A stretch of 64,000 nucleotides of DNA from Plantago ovata. Taxonomy: Eukaryota > Streptophyta > Magnoliopsida > Lamiales > Plantaginaceae. Made by a program: the position numbers and the translations under genes. Of the stretch, positions 58,885 through 64,000 are shown piece after piece; positions within the stretch are counted from its first letter, which is position 1; each line of letters starts with the position of its first letter. Below the pieces are notes generated by a model. The model made no database searches. It worked only from the letters and a program-made list of their open reading frames with translations, and was not told the origin of the DNA. Location of the stretch: the NCBI GenBank assembly GCA_028274465.1, contig CM051458.1:89486085-89550084 (forward strand), written 5' to 3'.

Positions 58885-59775
58885 TAGAAGTGGTAACCGG
58901 GCCGGGCTCGGGCCGGGCTGTTACAGCCCGCTTTAGCCCGCTACATTTAAGAGGCGGGCTGTCGCGGGCCATTTTTAACCGGGCCGGGTTGGGCCGGGCT
59001 TTTTAAAAGATATTGAGGCCCGGCCCGGCCCATGTAACATTTATAAATGTGACGGGCCGGGCTGTCACAATTATGCTTTTAAATGGGCTGTTTGCCGGGC
59101 CAAAACGTTTATGCTTTAAGTGGGCTTCTTGGCGGGCCGTCACGTGTATGCGTTTAAATGAGCTGCTCGTTTAACTTCTAAATGGGCCATTCAATCTCCT
59201 TCTTTTTGTAGATTACATTCAAATTGTATAAAAGTAATCAAGCAAACACTTGGTTGGAACTTGTAGCTAAATAGCAAGTGGACAACATAATAATAGTTGA
59301 TAAACGATGAATAACATAGAATTACATTCATAGTAATAATAATAATAATAGCCGATCGAATGAATTGGTGAAGAAACTACTATGAAAATACTTGCATACT
59401 CATTAGTCTTCAACTTCAACTATTCAGCCCGGCCCGGACAACCCATTATTAACTCATTTTCATTAACTAAAATAAGGATTTATATGTAAATTTATAATAT
59501 ATAATTTTATAATTAGACCAAATACGCGGGCTACACGGGCTAAACGTGACGGGCTGTTACGGGCCACGGGCTGTGACGGTCCCGGGCTGTCACCCGGGTT
59601 TAAGTGTTCGTGGGCCGGGCTGTCGCAGGCCACTAGGAGTAAGGCCCATATAGCCCACTGCTTTAAATGTTCACGGGCTGTTCCGGGCTCATTTTAAACG
59701 GGCTGTTCCGGACTGTTAAATTTGGCGGGCTGTCCAGGCCGGACTGTTCTACGGACGGCCCAGATAACACCTCTA
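58885..59775. mobile_element. hAT-type non-autonomous element (891 bp) with perfect 8-bp target duplication
   Basis: It starts TAGAAGTGGTAACCGGGCCG and ends ATAACACCTCTA (reversed TAGAGGTGTTATCTGGGCCG). CTCATAAT flanks both ends (58877-58884 and 59776-59783). Both sides are packed with GGGCCGGG and CGGGCTGT motifs, and a 200-bp AT-rich core lies between. No transposase. Confidence 0.9.
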
Positions 59776-59783
59776 CTCATAAT

Positions 59784-60091
59784 CATAATCGTAATCGAAA
59801 AATATTTACAGCTCGATAAGGTTTGATTTGGAATTAGATTACTAACATTCTTACAGGTTAGAATTAGATTTTTCAACCGAAAATCATAACCATACCCTTA
59901 CATGTTAAAATTCGGTTATTGTCTTTTTTTTTCAATCGATCTCTCAATCTTTTCATTTTTCACAACGAGAGCACTAAGGCCCCAATATTTTTAAAAGAAA
60001 ATAAAATAAAATTACTTACATTATTTTCACATTTTACGATGGACATAACTTTTACAATGATGGTGGGTGAGGTGGGATTGGTTATAAATTT
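59784..60091. other. Intergenic, no gene seen
   Basis: AT-rich, nothing recognised. Confidence 0.35.
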
Positions 60092-60107
60092 GTTATTTAG
60101 TTAGTTT

Positions 60108-60246
60108 CTTTTTTCCAAAACAACCAAATATATTAAAAATCGAAAAATGTACAATAATAGGTTAGTGCATAAGGATTGCACTCCGAAAAAATTACATCAC
60201 ATAACATCAAAACCCAAGACCAAAATCGAAACATAACCCCGAATAG
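60108..60246 (-). mobile_element. Very short 5'-truncated LINE 3' end with 16-bp target duplication
   Basis: GTTATTTAGTTAGTTT occurs at 60092-60107 and 60247-60262. The 139 bp between read, on the minus strand, GGAGTGCAATCCTTATGCAC, then a T/A-rich end with an A-run. It matches the tail of the insert at 32289-32571. Confidence 0.85.
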
Positions 60247-60262
60247 GTTATTTAGTTAGTTT

Positions 60263-63200
60263 ATGTTCAAGTTATAATCGTGTTACTGACTAAATAATGT
60301 TACCGTTATAAACTTGTCGTGTTACTGACTAAATAATGTTACTGTTATAAACTTATTAATTTTACATTTTTTAACATTGAATGTTACTGATTATTAGCAT
60401 ATTTTGGTTATTAACCAACCGAGAGAGTATCATTTGCCTCCAAATGAAAGCAAAACAATATTAATGCATTTAAATTTTGAAATGACATTATCTTTAGTAA
60501 AGAAGCTCGCTAGTGGCTTATTTGAGGAGATAGAGCCGTTCATGTGCTGGTATTCTCCCGGTGTTTAAAGTTGTATTTCATTGAAGTTCTGGCAAAGATG
60601 GAACCTGGATAAAGAAAAATAGGAAGTCTAAGAAGAATCTAACAAGATTTGGAATTAGAACCAACCAAAGATTTTTCATCAAGTACCAACCACGACGTCG
60701 TTTCATCCCATAAAAGCTTGATGCTGTTGTAATGGCCTACTGCTTGCTGAGTGTATACAGTTAACAGTTTCATTAAGGGTTTTCTTTAATAATCCTAATG
60801 TTATCCAGTTTTTACTATTACATAACGAATTTAATAAGCTGGTCGTAAAAATTATATCCCAATTATGAACTATTTATAGTTTTTCATTTTTAAGTTATCA
60901 CCTACTTAGTATCAACTTTATAGCATAATACCACCTAAACAAATTTTTTTAATAATATTCTTTAAACAAAAGAGTATTACAGAAGCATGGTGCTTTCCTG
61001 CAAAATTAAATTGTAATTTGTACTGCCTACCATTGAGCGAACTTGTGATTTTTTTGGCATGGAAATGCTGTCTAAAGTTTGTTGATATGTGGAAATATGG
61101 AACAATGGACTTTGATTTGAGTACATTTTATTTACACCGGTAGAAAGTTCGTCTCTTCAAAAAGAAAACAAAATAGCCAATATATTTGAAAAAAAAAAAT
61201 TAAAAATTTAAAGATAACATTTTCCATGTTTTACAATGCATGAGTAGTTTTGTACATCGACAAATATATCATAAAACTAAAAGGACTTGGGAATATGATA
61301 TAGTGATTGCATGTCAGAGAATACATGGTTTCTTATGAGAGAAGGTTTTCATCTATATATTTTTTTACATTTCATCTGCTTTCCGCAAAAAGTATGAAAA
61401 ACGAAACGAAACGAAACATGTTAGTAAGGGAGAATCAGTTTAACGTACGGATATCTAGCTTTGTTCCTTTTCTATCCAATCAAACAATATGTGGTTGTAA
61501 GTTGTAAGCTTCACGCTGATCAGATAATGGCAACTGATTTAACATTTAGATGCTCCTAGTCTTCCCTCATACCACTTCTACCCGGATAAATATACGGCTA
61601 TACCCAGTTTCGTACACAATTTTAGATAGAATATTTTCATTATAAATTGAGAGTATACAAAAAGTAGATGAAATTATATAAAAAAACAATAAAGTAGGTA
61701 TGGTTTTATAAGACACGTAAATAGAAAATAGGTACTCAAAGAGTCAGAGTGGAACAATGCAAACTGTCAAGTGTTAACTACTTAACTCAGAGGGTTAGGT
61801 AGTGGGAAAGAACCAATACCCCAAATTAAAATCACTGAAAAGGTCGAAATTTATTCGTAGTTGTTTGGAAAGGGCAATAGCAGCATAATTTACACTGCAT
61901 TTTTGCTTCCTCTGTGACATGGAAAATTTGCATTAAACTCATCATATGGAGTATGTAAATGAAGATTATGTGGTGTATGTAAGAGTGTCAACTAGCAATA
62001 CAGCACGTAGTGCATGACTGCATGGTGCTTAGGCATGTTTTGAGTCTTTTGACATGGAAGCATAGTCACAACTCACAAAAAACATGAAAAATAGGATGAG
62101 TACCCAAGTAGCAGTTTTTCCAAAAAGATAAATTCATGATTTTGACAATGTTAAAGATAGATCAGAGTACATGCAGTTTAAATATCCTAACCAGCAAAAT
62201 TAAGAAACTAAAATAAGCTTAAGAACATCTTCCTCTGTCCGATAACTCAATTAGTAAAGTCGAGTTTTGCCTAGGTAATTCCTTACAGTTTCATCTTTCA
62301 ACCACGTGAATCCGAGTCCAATATTACACGTATTGGGATTTAAAGGCAAGATCGAAAATCTAACTTTAAATGTTTACCCAGGAAACATTGAAATACAAAG
62401 GGAACTTAGACCAAAATGCCAATATCTACCACAAACCCCACCTCTTTTATTTTCCCCCAAAATATGATTCCACAAAAAAATCTTGACCAAAGACTACAAA
62501 TCTTTAAAAGAAACTAGTGAATCATAATCTTAGACTGACAACAAGTTCTTAGACTAGCTTTCACAATCACATCCCCCTCCCTACAAGTTCACGTTAGTGC
62601 ATGATGCAGGAGATTGATTCATGCCAACACCTCCCGCTGACAGAAATTTGGAGCTGCAGAATCTAAACACTTTCAAGATTCTTTTTCTTACCTTTGCTAC
62701 GGCAATAGACAGAGCTCCGCTAGTCTACTAGATTTTCATGTCAGTCTTTTCATCTACACAAATAGTTCTTTGCCCTGCTCTAAGTGAGACAATCAAATCC
62801 CATCCATCAAAACAGGATCCACCCTTTCTCACTGAAATGACTAATCAGGCTATGCATATATTTCGTCTCTAAATGTTTCCTGGAAAAATACAGGATTCTA
62901 TTCCCATAATGCACAGTGCGACGTGAAACCAGTATTAAGGTAAAACAAGTGCATAAAAAGCTCAATTCACGTAACATAGCATAATTATTGCTCCGTTTAT
63001 TGCTAGCATAAAACCTCAAATCATTTTTTTCTGAGACTTGTTTCTCATAAAAACAAATGATTATTTGGCAATGGCAAGTACATAAACCTTGCAGCTAACA
63101 AATTTACATTAGTCGTAGTGCATACATGATTGAAGTATATATCTAGACAAATCCCGTACATATCTAATGAGTGAAATTCTTATAACAAACATGTTTTTCT

Positions 63201-64000
63201 TAAATATTGTGAAAAAAAAATACAAAAATAAACACTTCAACCTATAGTTTTATGGTATCATCTACAAATCCCTATACTTCTATTGAAAAATGAAGGTTGC
63301 AAGTAATATGTAATAGTATGATTTAAACACGCTTACAGTTAATATATCTTCTAAAATTTCATATTCTATTAGTACATGTTTATAAAGATAAATTTAGAAA
63401 ACATAAAATTTATATTCGTATCATTGCTATAGATGTTATTATAGCCATGTTGTATCATTAAAAAAATTCAAAATCCGTGTCCAGGAATGACCCATGCAAC
63501 CTAATACATTTACATTATTTATTCATTAATTAATAACCAACTTACCGCACTTGCAATATACTTTCTTAAAAACAGTGATAAAAATAAAATGGAATGTTGA
63601 TATCAGAAAGGAGTATAAGACAATTTTTTCCATACCAATTCAACAGTAGATGCAAATAACTGGCCTAGTTCTTCGATTTTGTTCTATTTAAGAATGGCCA
63701 TTTAATAGCCGTAGAGTAACAAATACATAATATTCATAATTTTAAAAGCTCAACTAAAGTTCTTTCATAAGTCAGGCATCAGTAAGCCACTTGATGCATA
63801 ATTGCACACACATTACACATTCCAAACACGCAGGTACTGATGTTGAAAATAAATATTTACATGTACCCTTGCAAAAAATAGAAATGGAAAGAGATTTAGC
63901 CTGGGGACACAATGCTCTCATTTTGTTGATTAAGCTGAAATCCCTTTCTTAGAAGGGTACTTGTATAAGTCCATTTCACAAGAAACATTCCACGAGAATT
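60263..64000. other. Intergenic, no gene seen
   Basis: 3.7 kb of AT-rich DNA with no coding region I can support on either strand, no RNA gene and no bounded transposon. The GTTACTGACTAAATAATGTT phrase is repeated in tandem near 60280-60350. Confidence 0.4.

Noticed and set aside
1-64000. CRISPR array, operons, prokaryotic genes or origins
   Set aside because: None seen; the window is ordinary plant nuclear DNA with spliced genes. The hairpin arrays lack the constant repeat and variable spacer layout of CRISPR.

Overview
The window is plant nuclear DNA, almost certainly from a eudicot. It is AT-rich, its genes have many introns with plant-type GT..AG sites, and its families are plant-specific: NAC, CCT-motif, GLR, LRR receptor-like protein and ABA3-type molybdenum cofactor sulfurase. 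It is also rich in small non-autonomous DNA transposons. I cannot name the species.

Layout. 1-594 is the right end of a hAT-like element. 1048-1284 (-) is an intact secreted eight-cysteine defensin-like peptide. 4252-7939 (+) is a five-exon glutamate receptor-like channel (973 aa). It is convergent with an intronless LRR receptor-like protein at 8113-10683 (-). Next comes a transposon-rich stretch (11-16 kb). 16725-23670 holds a decayed second copy of the same GLR/RLP tail-to-tail pair. The copied RLP is split by about 5 kb of foreign DNA that carries an apparently intact U2 spliceosomal snRNA gene (18212-18409, -), broken U2 pieces and a fragment of a TruA-type tRNA pseudouridine synthase. 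24458-25510 (-) is an internally deleted elongation factor 2 pseudogene. 29198-30891 (-) is a three-exon NAC gene of the JUB1/NAC042 type. 31-42 kb is intergenic and mobile-element DNA. 42882-50279 (-) is a complete 22-exon molybdenum cofactor sulfurase gene (ABA3-like, 824 aa by my exon model). 50723-53248 is a 2.5 kb terminal-inverted-repeat element with gene-like cargo. 56669-57687 (-) is a four-exon CCT-motif gene. The rest, to 64000, is intergenic with more transposons.

Mobile DNA. Many elements can be bounded from the sequence because target-site duplications (TSDs) flank matching ends. They include seven hAT-type elements with 8-bp TSDs, two Stowaway elements (TA), one Tourist element (TTA), Mutator-type elements (9 bp), and two 5'-truncated LINE tails with 15- and 16-bp TSDs. 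One Mutator-type element carries an array of about eight GGCGGAGCA/TGCTCCGCC hairpins. A solo-LTR-like fossil carries a second, unrelated array of GC palindromes.

The genes do not form a pathway. Links to stress biology (GLR calcium signalling, RLP immunity, ABA3-dependent abscisic acid synthesis, JUB1-type NAC) come from family knowledge, not from this sequence.
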